A DNA stretch of 64,000 bases from the NCBI GenBank assembly GCA_036015235.1, contig CP107926.1, positions 8,489,501-8,553,500 of the forward strand, given 5' to 3'. The notes beneath the pieces were generated by a model. The model had not been told where the DNA came from. It ran no database searches and worked only from the letters and a program-made list of their open reading frames with translations. The translations under genes and the position numbers were made by a program. Shown here one piece after another: positions 40,653 through 49,426 of this stretch (position 1 is the first letter of the stretch; each line of letters opens with the position of its first letter). Source of the DNA: Streptomyces sp. NBC_00433 (GTDB lineage Bacteria; Actinomycetota; Actinomycetes; Streptomycetales; Streptomycetaceae).

Positions 40653-40724
40653 CGAAATATTTCGGCACCGTCGCCGAAAATTGCTGCGCGGTGTGACGCT
40701 AAGGTGCCGCTACGAAAGGGTCAA
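40653..40724 (-). promoter_or_regulatory. Promoter and operator of the bxl-like operon
   Basis: On the minus strand TTGACC (40719-40724) and TAGCGT (40696-40701) are separated by 17 bp, an excellent housekeeping promoter. A perfect 12-bp palindrome CGAAATATTTCG (40653-40664) lies about 30 bp downstream of the expected start site. A further CGAAAG abuts the -35 box (40713-40718), and CCGAAAA lies at 40674-40680. These CGAAA/TTTCG units are the likely sites of the divergent LacI repressor. Confidence 0.75.
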
Positions 40725-40782
40725 CCCTCATGGTCCGGGTTATCAAAGCGTTACGCACAGATGTGCCGTACGCTGCGCTCTT

Positions 40783-41802
40783 ATGGATGAAGAGGTGGAC
40801 GAGAGTCGGGTCACGCTCGCCCAGGTCGCCGAAACTGCCGGGGTCTCGATCTCGACAGTTTCGAAGGTGCTGAACGGTCGTCAGGACGTCTCCGCGCTGA
40901 CAAGGTTGAAGGTAGAACGACTACTGGAGCTGCACGGCTACCGGCGGAACTCCCGCGGCGCGCCCGAGGCGCCGCTGATCGAGATCGTCTTCCACGAGCT
41001 GGACGCCATCTGGGCGATGGAGCTGATCCTCGGCGTCGAGAAGGTCGCCAAGGAGATCGGCGCCAGCGTGGTGCTCACCGAGAGCGGCACCCGCCACTCG
41101 CCGGGCACCGAGTGGATCGAGGGGGTGCTCAGGCGCCGGCCGCTCGGCGTCGTCCTGGTCTTCTCGGCGCTGCCGCACGAGTTCAAGCAGCAGCTGCGGT
41201 CCCGGTCCATCCCGTTCGTGATCATCGATCCGGCCGGCGACCCGGAGACCGACGTGCCCTCGGTCGGGTCCGCGAACTGGTCCGGCGGCCTGGCCGCGAC
41301 CCGCCACCTGATCGAGCTCGGCCACCGGCGGGTCGGAATCATCACGGGTCCCGAGGACATGATGTGCTCGCTGGCCCGCCTCGACGGCTTCCGCTCCGCG
41401 ATGACGACCGCCGGCATCGACATCGACCCCGAGCTGATCGCCTTCGGCGACTTCCACGTCGAGGGCGGCTACGAGCAGGCCATGCGGATGCTGGGCAGGC
41501 CCGACCGGCCCACGGCCATCTTCGCGGGCAGCGACCTGCAGGCCATCGGCGTCCTCGAAGCGGCCGGCGCGCACGGCCTGCGCACCCCCGCCGACCTGTC
41601 GGTGGTCGGCTACGACGACGTCGCCGTCGCCCAGTGGTCCCGCCCCGCGCTGACCACCGTGCGGCAGCCGCTGCGCAGGATGGCGGAGGAGGCCTCGCGG
41701 ATGATCCTGCGGCTGCGGGCCGCGCCGGCCAGCACGTCGACCACCCGGATGGAACTCGCCACCAGCCTGGTGATCAGGCGGAGCACCGCTCCGCCGTCGT
41801 GA
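40783..41802 (+). CDS. bxlR: LacI-family repressor of the bxl-like operon
   Basis: 339 aa. An N-terminal LacI HTH (VTLAQVAETAGVSISTVSKV, LNGRQDVSALT) and hinge precede a periplasmic-binding-like effector domain (IEIVFHELDAIWAMELILGV, RRVGIITGP, VVGYDDVAVAQWSRPALTTV). It is divergent from the binding-protein gene, so it should repress that operon until the sugar arrives. ATG 40783 has no Shine-Dalgarno in front; TACGCT at 40769-40774 could be a -10 box giving a leaderless mRNA. The longer open frame upstream is shadow of the binding-protein gene. Confidence 0.9.
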   Translation: MDEEVDESRVTLAQVAETAGVSISTVSKVLNGRQDVSALTRLKVERLLELHGYRRNSRGAPEAPLIEIVFHELDAIWAMELILGVEKVAKEIGASVVLTESGTRHSPGTEWIEGVLRRRPLGVVLVFSALPHEFKQQLRSRSIPFVIIDPAGDPETDVPSVGSANWSGGLAATRHLIELGHRRVGIITGPEDMMCSLARLDGFRSAMTTAGIDIDPELIAFGDFHVEGGYEQAMRMLGRPDRPTAIFAGSDLQAIGVLEAAGAHGLRTPADLSVVGYDDVAVAQWSRPALTTVRQPLRRMAEEASRMILRLRAAPASTSTTRMELATSLVIRRSTAPPS

Positions 41803-41839
41803 CCCGCGCCGCCGGCCGGGCCCGGGACTCCGGCGGGTG

Positions 41840-43015
41840 TCAGGACACCCGCTGGACCGCGACGATGGCCACGTCGTCGCCGAGCCGCCGTCCCACGTGC
41901 TGGAGGAGGTCCGCGGTGAGCACCTCGATCAGCTCGTCGGGCGGCAGGCCCGGCCACCCGGCGAGCCGGTCGGCGAGCGGGTAGAAGGCGCCGAGGCCGT
42001 CGCGGGCCTCGATGACCCCGTCGGTGTAGAGCAGCAGGACATCGCCGACGGTGAGGTCGTAGCGGTCGACGTACTGGGCATCGGCGGTGAGGTCGCCGAG
42101 GCCGAGCGGCATGGCCGGCCGCCGGGCGTCCAGCTGGAGCACCTCCCCGTGGCGCAGCAGGATCGGCGAGGGGTGCCCGCAGTTCACGACCGCGAGGGCG
42201 TCGCCGTCCGCCTCGATGTCCACCATGACGGCGGTCACGAAGCGCTCGAGGAAGTCGGGGTCGCCGGGCGCGACGGGATCGGCGTCCGCGTCCGCTTCGG
42301 CGTGGGCGGGCTGCGGCGGCGGGGCGTCGGCGAGGTCGGTCAGGTCCTCGCGCAGATTCCGGTCGAGGTAGCCGGGCAGCGCGGGCAGCGAGGTGCGGCG
42401 GCGGTTGGCGCGGCGGAAGGCGGCGAGCAGCATGCTGGCGACCTCGACCGCGGCCAGGCCCTTGCCCTGGACGTCGCCGACCAGCACCCGGACCCGGCCG
42501 CCGCCGAGGTCGGCGGTGGCGTAGAGGTCGCCGCCGATGGCCGCCTCCTGGTCGGCGGCCATGTAGGTCGAGGCGATGGCGAACCGCCCGAGCCGCTTGG
42601 GCAGCGGGCGCAGGAGTGCCCGCTGGGTCACGCCCGCGACCCAGCGGGCCTGGGCGAGTTCGCTCTCGCGTCTCCTGCGGACCCGGGCCGCCATCACGGA
42701 GGCGGCGCCGATCAGGACACCGGTGGACATCGTGACCGGGAAGTTGGCGGTGCCCAGCTGGTTGTTGCCCATGGCGGCGAGCACCAGGCTGGGGACGGTT
42801 GCCACGGCGACGGCAAGGACGGCGCCCGGCCCGAGGAAGACCGCGGACAGCGCGGGCACCACCAAGATCAGTCCGCTGATGCGGATGGCGGGCCCCGCGG
42901 CGTCGTCGATGACCACCAGCAGCACAAGAAGGAGCAGCAGAGCCGCGAGCCGGGCCGGTGGTGAGCGCACGAGCCCAGACAGGCGCGGCCGGTCCGCAGT
43001 GCCGCTCGGTGCCAT
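41840..43015 (-). CDS. Membrane SpoIIE/PP2C-type serine phosphatase
   Basis: 391 aa. About four N-terminal TM segments (LAALLLLLVLLVVIDDAAG to GNNQLGTANFPVTMSTGVLIG, residues about 22-110) and a short signalling helix are followed by the SpoIIE phosphatase domain (about 145-390). Metal motifs are present: AIGGDLYATADLG, VLVGDVQGKGLAAVEVASML, VNCGHPSPILL, LLYTDGVIEARD and GDDVAIVAVQ. The acidic insert PPPQPAHAEADADADPVAPG is peculiar to this copy. It probably dephosphorylates an anti-anti-sigma factor in a sigma-F/B-like cascade; no such partner is adjacent. Convergent with the LacI gene. Confidence 0.93.
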   Translation of the reverse strand: MAPSGTADRPRLSGLVRSPPARLAALLLLLVLLVVIDDAAGPAIRISGLILVVPALSAVFLGPGAVLAVAVATVPSLVLAAMGNNQLGTANFPVTMSTGVLIGAASVMAARVRRRRESELAQARWVAGVTQRALLRPLPKRLGRFAIASTYMAADQEAAIGGDLYATADLGGGRVRVLVGDVQGKGLAAVEVASMLLAAFRRANRRRTSLPALPGYLDRNLREDLTDLADAPPPQPAHAEADADADPVAPGDPDFLERFVTAVMVDIEADGDALAVVNCGHPSPILLRHGEVLQLDARRPAMPLGLGDLTADAQYVDRYDLTVGDVLLLYTDGVIEARDGLGAFYPLADRLAGWPGLPPDELIEVLTADLLQHVGRRLGDDVAIVAVQRVS

Positions 43016-43418
43016 ACGTCAAAACTACCGCCGCGGGCCGCACCTCACCTGTCCACGGCACCGGCGGGGGCGCGGGTCACGACGGCGGGGGCGGTGATCG
43101 GCCGGGTGGCGGCGGTGTTCCGTCCGGGTGGCGGCGCGGAACGCGGCGGCGGAGCGGTGTTCCGCGGGCGCGATCACCCAACCAGCGGTTTCCCCGGCCC
43201 CGCCGCGTGGCACAGGCCGCCCCCGCGGCCCGCGCCGGTTAGTGTCGCGCTGCCGCCGGACCCCGCGGTGCCGCCCCGCGCGCCCTCGGCCCGCCCCTCG
43301 CCGGCGGGAAACGCCGCGGCACCAGCCGAGCCAGGAGCAGACCATCACGCAGCAGCCGCCGGCCCCCGCCGACGCCCCGCCGGGCAGCCGGCCGAAGGAG
43401 GCCGACGCGCTGCGGGAC
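43016..43418. other. 403-bp leader region of the chloride-channel gene
   Basis: No gene is recognised in the first 300 bp, which is GC-rich and low complexity with two copies of GCGGTGTTCCG (43110-43170). The last 75 bp (43344-43418) are probably translated as the N-terminus of the ClC protein: AGGAGCAG at 43333-43340 is followed at the right distance by ATC in the channel frame, with no ATG/GTG there. Confidence 0.45.
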
Positions 43419-44693
43419 ATGCTGCGCCGCCCCGAATACCGGAAGGCACTGGTCTTCAGCGCGCTGATCGGCATCCCGGTGTCGCTGGCCGCTTTCTGGT
43501 TCCTGGCCGGGCTGCACGAGCTGGAACGCCTCATCTGGACCGACTGGCCCCACCACCTCGGCCACCGGCACGCACCCTGGTGGTGGCCGCTGCCCGCGGC
43601 CGCCGTCGCCGGCGTCGGCACCGGCCTGGTCGTCGTGCGCCTCCCCGGCCGCGGCGGCCACATCCCGGCCGCCGGGCTGCACTCCGGCGGCGCCACCAAG
43701 GCCGCGCTGCCCGGTGTCGTCCTCGCCGCGCTCTTCTGCCTGCCCTTCGGCGCCGTCCTCGGCCCCGAGGCCCCGCTGATCGCCCTCGGCGGCGGCCTCG
43801 CGCTGCTCTTCCGCGACCTGGCCCGCGCCCCGGCGACCCGGGCGAGCAGCACACTGCTCGGCGCGGCGGGCGCCGCCGCGGCCATCGCCGCGATCTTCGG
43901 CAATCCGCTGGTCGCCGCGGTCATGCTGATGGAGGTCGCCGGCGTCGGCGGCCCGCAGCTCTTCGCCGTCATGCTGCCCGCGCTGCTGTCCAGCGGCGTC
44001 GGCGCCGTCGTCTTCACCGGCTTCGGCCACTGGACCGGACTCAAGACCGGCAACCTCGACATCGGCCTGCCCGCGCCGCCGCTGCTCGACGCCGGCGACG
44101 TGGTCTGGTCGCTGCTGATGGCGGTGCTGATCGGCACCGCCGTCCACTACGTGACGGTGGCCGGCCGCCATGCCGCGGTCCTCGTCGCGGCACACCCGCT
44201 GGTTACCACCGTGCTGTGCGCGCTGGCCGTCGGCGGCTGCGCCTCCGCCTACGCGGGAATCACCGGCCGCTCACCGACCGACGTCGCCCTGTCCGGCCAG
44301 GCCACCCTCCCGCAACTGGCCGCAGACCCGCACTCCTGGCCGGTCGGCGCGCTGATCGCCGTCCTGGTCCTCAAGGCCGCGGCGTACGCGATCAGCCTCG
44401 GCAGCCTGCGCGGCGGGCCGGTCTTCCCCGCGCTCTTCCTCGGCGGGGCGGCCGGGGTGCTGCTCGCCCCGCTGCCCGGCTTCGGCGTCGTGCCCGCGAT
44501 GGCCGCCGGCATGGCCGCGGCCACCGCCGCGGCCATGCGCCTGCCGGTCAGCACGGTGGTCCTGGTCGCCCTGCTGCTCGGCCACACCGGCTCGCTCCCG
44601 GTCGTGATCCTCGCGGCGGTCACCGCCTTCGTGACCACGGAACTGCTGCCCGAGGGCCCGCGGATCCCGCCCTACCGGACGCGCGGCGGCTGA
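43419..44693 (+). CDS. ClC-family chloride channel/transporter
   Basis: 424 aa from the first ATG; possibly about 25 residues longer. Multi-TM ClC protein that moves Cl- (or Cl-/H+) across the membrane. The ion-path motif GPEAPLIALGGG matches the conserved GxEGP-type loop, with GLHSGGATK and GGPVFPALFLGGAAG (GxFxP-like) as the other selectivity segments. The start is uncertain. ATG 43419 lacks a well-placed RBS, whereas AGGAG (43333-43337) points to an in-frame ATC at 43344. It is convergent with the alkylguanine methyltransferase, 14 bp apart. Confidence 0.88.
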   Translation: MLRRPEYRKALVFSALIGIPVSLAAFWFLAGLHELERLIWTDWPHHLGHRHAPWWWPLPAAAVAGVGTGLVVVRLPGRGGHIPAAGLHSGGATKAALPGVVLAALFCLPFGAVLGPEAPLIALGGGLALLFRDLARAPATRASSTLLGAAGAAAAIAAIFGNPLVAAVMLMEVAGVGGPQLFAVMLPALLSSGVGAVVFTGFGHWTGLKTGNLDIGLPAPPLLDAGDVVWSLLMAVLIGTAVHYVTVAGRHAAVLVAAHPLVTTVLCALAVGGCASAYAGITGRSPTDVALSGQATLPQLAADPHSWPVGALIAVLVLKAAAYAISLGSLRGGPVFPALFLGGAAGVLLAPLPGFGVVPAMAAGMAAATAAAMRLPVSTVVLVALLLGHTGSLPVVILAAVTAFVTTELLPEGPRIPPYRTRGG

Positions 44694-44707
44694 CCCGGGC
44701 GCCCCGG

Positions 44708-45226
44708 TCAGCCGAGCATCGGCTGCAGCGCGCCCTCCAGGGTCAGCAGCTCGCGCTTGCGCTCCAGGCCGCCGGCGTATCCCTTGAGTGATCCGTCGGA
44801 GCCGATCACCCGGTGGCAGGGCCTGACGATCGACACCGGGTTCGCGCCGATCGCCGCACCCAGCGCGCGGACCTCGGCCGGCGGCACACCCACCCTGCGG
44901 GCGATCTCGCCGTAAGTGGTGGTCGTCCCGTACGGCACGTCCTCCAGCGCCTCCCAGATCCGCTGCCGGAATTCCGAGCCGGTGCCGCTGTCGGCGAACG
45001 GGATGTCGAAGGCGGTCAGGCCGCCGGTGAAATAGGCGTCGAGCTGCCGGGCGATCCCGGCGAACGCCGCGGGGTCGTGCACCCAGTCCTCGCCGATGGC
45101 GGGCGCGTTCTTCTGCCCGGCCATCGTCAGCCAGGCCAGCGCGGTGGGCCCGCCGGGCGCCGCGGACTTCTCGCCGACCAGCAGGAGCGGACCGATCGGG
45201 CTGTCGATCGTGGTGTGGACGGTCAC
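44708..45226 (-). CDS. ogt: Methylated-DNA-protein cysteine methyltransferase
   Basis: 172 aa suicide repair enzyme removing O6-alkyl groups from guanine. The alkyl acceptor is Cys137 in the invariant IVRPCHRVIG, and the DNA-binding helix region FRQRIWEALEDVPYGTTTTY with GEIARRVG is complete. GTG 45226 preceded by AAGGAG 7 nt upstream sets the start. Single-domain Ogt type without the Ada regulatory domain. No operon partner. Confidence 0.95.
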   Translation of the reverse strand: MTVHTTIDSPIGPLLLVGEKSAAPGGPTALAWLTMAGQKNAPAIGEDWVHDPAAFAGIARQLDAYFTGGLTAFDIPFADSGTGSEFRQRIWEALEDVPYGTTTTYGEIARRVGVPPAEVRALGAAIGANPVSIVRPCHRVIGSDGSLKGYAGGLERKRELLTLEGALQPMLG

Positions 45227-45340
45227 GGTGCTCTCCTTCGTGCGACGTACTGTCTCACCCTCGACAATGCCTCGTCGCGGGCAGTGGTGCTGGCGGAAAT
45301 CGGACGCCGCGCTGCGCACGGTCGCGGTAGCGTGGAGCGC

Positions 45341-45997
45341 ATGCCCTCCCGTGCGCACCGTCGAGAACTGATACGCAGTCAGCGGCGCTCGGACCGACTG
45401 CTGCCGCCTGTCGTGCGGCGCCTGGTCGCCGGACTCGACCCGCAACCGCCCTGGCTGCCGCGCCGGGTGGCCACCGTCGTGGCCCACGACCTCGACCCGG
45501 ACGCCGGCGTCGGCGCGGTCCAGGTCGTGTGGCGCCCCGGCTCGGCGCGGGCCGAGACCTTCACCGCGGGGGTCGAGCGCGTCGCCGGGACATGGCGGGA
45601 GTCAGGGATCGGCGGCTCGGACAGTGGCACGCGGGGGCCGCGGCGTGCGGTGGGCCAGGCCGGGCAGGTCGGCGTCATCGAGGTCAGCGCCAGCCACGGC
45701 CTGCGCAGCCAGGCGCAGATGGCCGCGCACCCCGGGCTTCCCCACCACGAGGCGCCCTGGATCGGCACCACGCAACTGCAGATCGCCGCCGAAGCGGAGT
45801 GCCTTCTGGTCGGGGACCGCCGCGTCCCCGTGCCGGAGCACGGCACCATGCTGCTCGCCTGGACCTCCGCGCCCACCACCCCGGCCGCCCGGCGCCCCGT
45901 CGTCGTCGCACTGACCCCCGACGGCACCGAAATCTCCCGCCTCGCGCCGGAAGAGCCGATCGACTCCTACACGTGGGCCCTCCTCAGGGCCGCCTGA
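45341..45997 (+). CDS. Hypothetical actinomycete protein
   Basis: 218 aa, family not recognised. A basic N-terminus (SRAHRRELIRSQRRSDRLLP) is followed by a mainly beta-rich soluble region with no signal peptide or TM. Distinctive strings are VATVVAHDLDPDAGVGAVQV, GVIEVSASHGLRSQAQMAAH and MLLAWTSAPTTPAARRPVVV. ATG 45341 begins the strongly coding part (uniform G/C third positions); no clear RBS is seen. It is divergent from the alkylguanine methyltransferase and followed by a palindromic repeat element. Confidence 0.6.
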   Translation: MPSRAHRRELIRSQRRSDRLLPPVVRRLVAGLDPQPPWLPRRVATVVAHDLDPDAGVGAVQVVWRPGSARAETFTAGVERVAGTWRESGIGGSDSGTRGPRRAVGQAGQVGVIEVSASHGLRSQAQMAAHPGLPHHEAPWIGTTQLQIAAEAECLLVGDRRVPVPEHGTMLLAWTSAPTTPAARRPVVVALTPDGTEISRLAPEEPIDSYTWALLRAA

Positions 45998-46105
45998 CCC
46001 CCTGCGGCGGGTGCCGTTTCGCGTGGGGCGCCCCCACGGGTCCCCTGAAGGACGCTCACCCTCCCGGCGGACCCCTGCCCTGGTCGGAGGAGGACGCGCG
46101 CCAAA

Positions 46106-46286
46106 GGGGCACGGGGAACCGCGCGCTCAGCCGGCCACCGGCCGGTGGTCCGGAGGCGACAGCAACAGCCCCTTGCGGACGGTGGCGACGTGCAGCTTGT
46201 CGACGGCTGGTCGCGCGGTCCCCGCGCCCCTGGGCGGGTGCCCTCTGCGCAGAGGGCACCCGCCCAGGGGCGCGGGGACCGCGCGA
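46106..46286. repeat. Intergenic palindromic repeat element, copy B, with 76-bp perfect palindrome
   Basis: Occupies the gap 45998-46338. It starts with GGGGCACGGGGAACCGCGCG (46106-46125) and continues with about 85 bp homologous to copy A (GGCCGGTGGTCCGGAG, GGTGGCGACGTGCAGC, GTCGACGGCTGGTCGCGC). It ends in a perfect palindrome 46211-46286: 38-bp arms, no spacer, centre CTCTGC/GCAGAG. The arms contain the GGGGCGCGGGGACCGCGCG module. Such DNA could extrude a cruciform, or form a very strong RNA hairpin between the converging 45.3-kb gene and the response-regulator gene. Confidence 0.9.
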
Positions 46287-46338
46287 GAGACCACGACGGC
46301 GCGACAGCCGGGCAACGGCCCCGCGCGGGGAATGGCGC

Positions 46339-47046
46339 TCAGGGGCGTGGGGCGCCGCGGGAAGGGGTCACGAGGCCCGTCTCGTAGGCGGTCACCACCG
46401 CCTGCGTCCGGTCACGCAGGCCGAGTTTGGCCAGGATCCTGCTGACGTGCGTCTTCACCGTCTCCTCCGTGACGGTGAGCCGTACGGCCAACTCCCCGTT
46501 GGAGAGGCCTTCGGCGACCAGCCGGAGGACCTCCGTCTCGCGCGGGGTGAGCGCCGCGAGCTCCGGGGCCGGGGCGGCGGCGGGATGATCCCCGGGCGGC
46601 GGGCGCAGCCGCGCGAACTCGGCGATCAGGCGGCGCGTGACGCCCGGCGCGAGCAGCGCCTCACCCGCGGCGACGACGCGGACCGCGTCGAAGAGGCGCT
46701 CCGCGGTGACGTCCTTGAGGAGGAAGCCGCTCGCCCCCGCGCACAGCGCGTCGTATACGTAGGCGTCCAGGTCGAAGGTGGTGAGGATGAGGACGCGGGG
46801 CGAGCCCTGCCCCTCCCCGGCGAGCCGCCGGGTCGCCTCGATACCGTCCATGACGGGCATGCGGACGTCCATCAGCACGATGTCGGGGGACAGTTCACCG
46901 CAGGCGGCGACCGCCTCGGCACCGTCGCACGCGGTGCCGACGACGGTGAAGTCCTGCTGGGTGTCCAGCAGGGCCGCGAAGCCGGTCCGCACCACATGGT
47001 GGTCGTCGGCGACGATGATCCGCACCGGCGGGGGAGCGGCCGTCAT
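46339..47046 (-). CDS. NarL/LuxR-type response regulator
   Basis: 235 aa. The receiver domain (residues about 8-125) has phospho-acceptor Asp60 in DIVLMDVRMP and the acidic pair VADDHH. A short linker leads to a LuxR HTH (about 165-225, LTPRETEVLRLVAEGLSNGE, TVKTHVSRILAKLGLRDRTQ). Its ATG overlaps the kinase stop (ATGA), so the pair is cotranscribed. By position it probably controls the divergent ABC exporter genes from 48.5 kb. Confidence 0.95.
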   Translation of the reverse strand: MTAAPPPVRIIVADDHHVVRTGFAALLDTQQDFTVVGTACDGAEAVAACGELSPDIVLMDVRMPVMDGIEATRRLAGEGQGSPRVLILTTFDLDAYVYDALCAGASGFLLKDVTAERLFDAVRVVAAGEALLAPGVTRRLIAEFARLRPPPGDHPAAAPAPELAALTPRETEVLRLVAEGLSNGELAVRLTVTEETVKTHVSRILAKLGLRDRTQAVVTAYETGLVTPSRGAPRP

Positions 47047-48329
47047 CGGGCCGCCACCTGCGCGCCGACCGGCAGCGACGCCTCGATCTGGAAGCCGCCG
47101 CCGACCGCCCGGCCGGTCCGCAGCGTGCCGCCGGCCGCGGCCGCGCGCTCCCGCATGCCGGGCAGGCCGTGCCCCCCGGCCCGCACCCCTGTGGCCGGTC
47201 CGGGACCGTTGTCCCTGACCCGCAGCCGCAGGGCGTCGGCGGCATAGTGCAGCTCCACGTCGACGGCTGCGCCGCGGGCATGCCGCCGTACGTTGGTGAG
47301 AGCCTCCTGCACGATGCGGAAGGCGGCCAGCTCGACCCCGGGGTCGAGCGCGGCGGCGGGCCCGGACACGATCAGCCGGACGCCGGCGCCGGACGCGCAT
47401 CTGGCCTCGTCGAGCAGTTCGTTGAGCTGCTGGAGCCCCGGCTGGGGGCGCCGCTCCGGGGTCTCCACCTCGGCGTCCTGCCGCAGCACGCCGAGCAGGC
47501 GCCGCATCTCGGTCAGGCCCGCGCGAGCGGTGTCGCCGATCTCCGAGAGCCGCGTGGCCCCCGCGGCAGGCATGTCGGGGGTGGTCAGCCGGGCGGTCTC
47601 CGCCTGGACGGCGATCATCGAGATGTGGTGCGCCACGACGTCGTGCAACTCGCGCGCTATCCGGGCGCGCTCGCCGCGTGCGGTGTGTTCGAGCAGGCTC
47701 CGCGCGGTGATCTCGCGGGCCGCGCTGTGCACCTTGGCCTCGGATCTGGCCGCCCGCGCCGCCCCCGCCAGCGCGGCGGCCGGGGCCGCGGACGCGACGA
47801 GCACGGCCAAGGCGCGGGCCTCGCCGGACAGTTGCGGGTCGAGCAGGGCGATCGCCGTGAAGGGCAGGGCCAGGGCCACGCCTTGGAGAGTGCGGTTCCG
47901 TATCCCGCGGTCGCGGTCCGCTCCGGCCGGGCGGGTGCCCCCCTCGGCCGCGAGGGGACCGCCGCGCCGTCTGGGCCGCGCGCGCGGTTCCTCGGGCCTC
48001 GGTGGGACGCTCGCCGTCAGATGGCGGAGGCTCAGCGCCAGCGTCGCGGCGCCGGCGGCGGTGAGGGTGCGGAAGGCGGTGAGGGACAGCGCGGAGGCCG
48101 CGGCGACGGCGAGGGCGGCGGGCGGGGCGGACAGGAAGGCCGGGGGGATGGTCGTGGTCAGGGCCAGGACGGTGGCGGTGAGCAGGCCGGTCGTCAGGGA
48201 GCGGCCGAACACGCCCGTGACGGCGGCACGGACGGCCGCCTCGGCCACCGCGGCCGCGGCGAGCAGCGCGGCGGTCACCGCGGGAGCGTGCGGGGACGCC
48301 GCGAAATCCCGCGCCCACCCGGTCGTCAT
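47043..48329 (-). CDS. Sensor histidine kinase, HisKA_3 type
   Basis: 428 aa membrane kinase. Four to six N-terminal Ala/Leu-rich TM segments (about residues 15-195, interrupted by an Arg-rich cytosolic loop RPEEPRARPRRRGG) are followed by HisKA_3 with phospho-His229 in RARIARELHDVVAHHISM. The HATPase_c domain (about 330-425) has the N-box EALTNVRRHA and G-boxes DNGPGP and GGHGLPGM. It partners with the overlapping NarL-type regulator. ATG 48329 follows GAGG; a GTG three codons upstream is possible. The pair is divergent from an ABC exporter, an arrangement frequent in envelope-stress or peptide-antibiotic sensing systems. Confidence 0.92.
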   Translation of the reverse strand: MTTGWARDFAASPHAPAVTAALLAAAAVAEAAVRAAVTGVFGRSLTTGLLTATVLALTTTIPPAFLSAPPAALAVAAASALSLTAFRTLTAAGAATLALSLRHLTASVPPRPEEPRARPRRRGGPLAAEGGTRPAGADRDRGIRNRTLQGVALALPFTAIALLDPQLSGEARALAVLVASAAPAAALAGAARAARSEAKVHSAAREITARSLLEHTARGERARIARELHDVVAHHISMIAVQAETARLTTPDMPAAGATRLSEIGDTARAGLTEMRRLLGVLRQDAEVETPERRPQPGLQQLNELLDEARCASGAGVRLIVSGPAAALDPGVELAAFRIVQEALTNVRRHARGAAVDVELHYAADALRLRVRDNGPGPATGVRAGGHGLPGMRERAAAAGGTLRTGRAVGGGFQIEASLPVGAQVAAR

Positions 48330-48505
48330 CAGCCTCACCCCAGCATTGTCGCCGCTCGCGGCCGCCCACCGCGTCCTCCTGGCCAGGGACATCGCCGTAC
48401 ATCTCAGGGGGGACACCGGGGCCTTGCCGTCCCCCGTGGCGGTGACGGGAAGGACCGCTCCACGGCGGGACGATCCGTCGCCGCCCGCTGCCTAGCCTTC
48501 GTGGC

Positions 48506-49426
48506 ATGGAAGCAACCATCGAAGTCTCCGGCCTGCGCAAGCGGTTCGGACCCACCGCGGCACTGGACGGGATGACCTTCACGGTCACGCCCGGCCGGAT
48601 CACCGGGTTCGTCGGGCCCAACGGCGCCGGCAAGTCCACCACGATGCGGGTGATACTCGGCCTCGACGCGGCCGACGAGGGCACCGCCCTGATCGGCGGC
48701 CTGCGCTACCAGGCGCTGCGCAATCCGCTCAGCCACGTCGGCTCGCTGCTGGACGCCGGCGCCTTGCAGCCGAGCCGCAGCGCCCGCGGCCACCTGCTGT
48801 GGCTGGCCCATTCGCAGGGCCTGCCGGGCCGCCGGGTCGACGAGGTCATCGACCAAGCGGGCCTGGCGAGCGCGGCACGCCGCAAGGCCGGCGGCTTCTC
48901 GCTCGGCATGCGCCAGCGGCTCGGCATCGCCGCCGCCCTGCTCGGCGACCCGCCGGTGCTGATCATGGACGAGCCCTTCAACGGCATGGACCCCGAGGGC
49001 ATCGTCTGGATGCGCGGCCTGCTGCGCTCGCTGGCCGCCGAGGGCCGCGCGGTGCTGGTGTCCAGCCATCTGATGAGCGAACTCCAGGACACCGCACACC
49101 ACTTGCTGGTCGTCGGCCGCGGCAAGGTCATCGCCGACACCAGCGTCGCCGACCTGATCGCGGCCGCGTCCGGCGACCGGGTCACGCTGCGCACCACCGC
49201 CCGCGCCCAGGCGATGACGGTGCTCGCCCAGGCCGGGGCGGTCGTCGCCGCGACCGCCTCCGACACCCTCACCGTGTCCGGGATCGCCTCGCAGAGTGTC
49301 GCCGGCCTGCTCGGCCGGGCCGACGTGCCCTTCTCCGAGATCGGCGCGCACCGGGCGACGCTGGAGGAGGCGTACATGGAACTGACCCGCGACGCCGTCG
49401 AATTCCCCGCGGGAGGCACCCGGTGA
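48506..49426 (+). CDS. ABC exporter ATP-binding protein
   Basis: 306 aa nucleotide-binding subunit of a DrrA/CcmA-like exporter. Walker A GPNGAGKST (residues about 37-45), signature FSLGMRQRLGIA, Walker B VLIMDEPFNGMDP and the H-loop VLVSSHLMSE are all intact. A C-terminal regulatory extension of about 85 residues follows. GTGA overlap with the first permease gene shows one operon of three. It is divergent from the two-component system (176 bp between starts), which probably regulates it. Confidence 0.95.
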   Translation: MEATIEVSGLRKRFGPTAALDGMTFTVTPGRITGFVGPNGAGKSTTMRVILGLDAADEGTALIGGLRYQALRNPLSHVGSLLDAGALQPSRSARGHLLWLAHSQGLPGRRVDEVIDQAGLASAARRKAGGFSLGMRQRLGIAAALLGDPPVLIMDEPFNGMDPEGIVWMRGLLRSLAAEGRAVLVSSHLMSELQDTAHHLLVVGRGKVIADTSVADLIAAASGDRVTLRTTARAQAMTVLAQAGAVVAATASDTLTVSGIASQSVAGLLGRADVPFSEIGAHRATLEEAYMELTRDAVEFPAGGTR

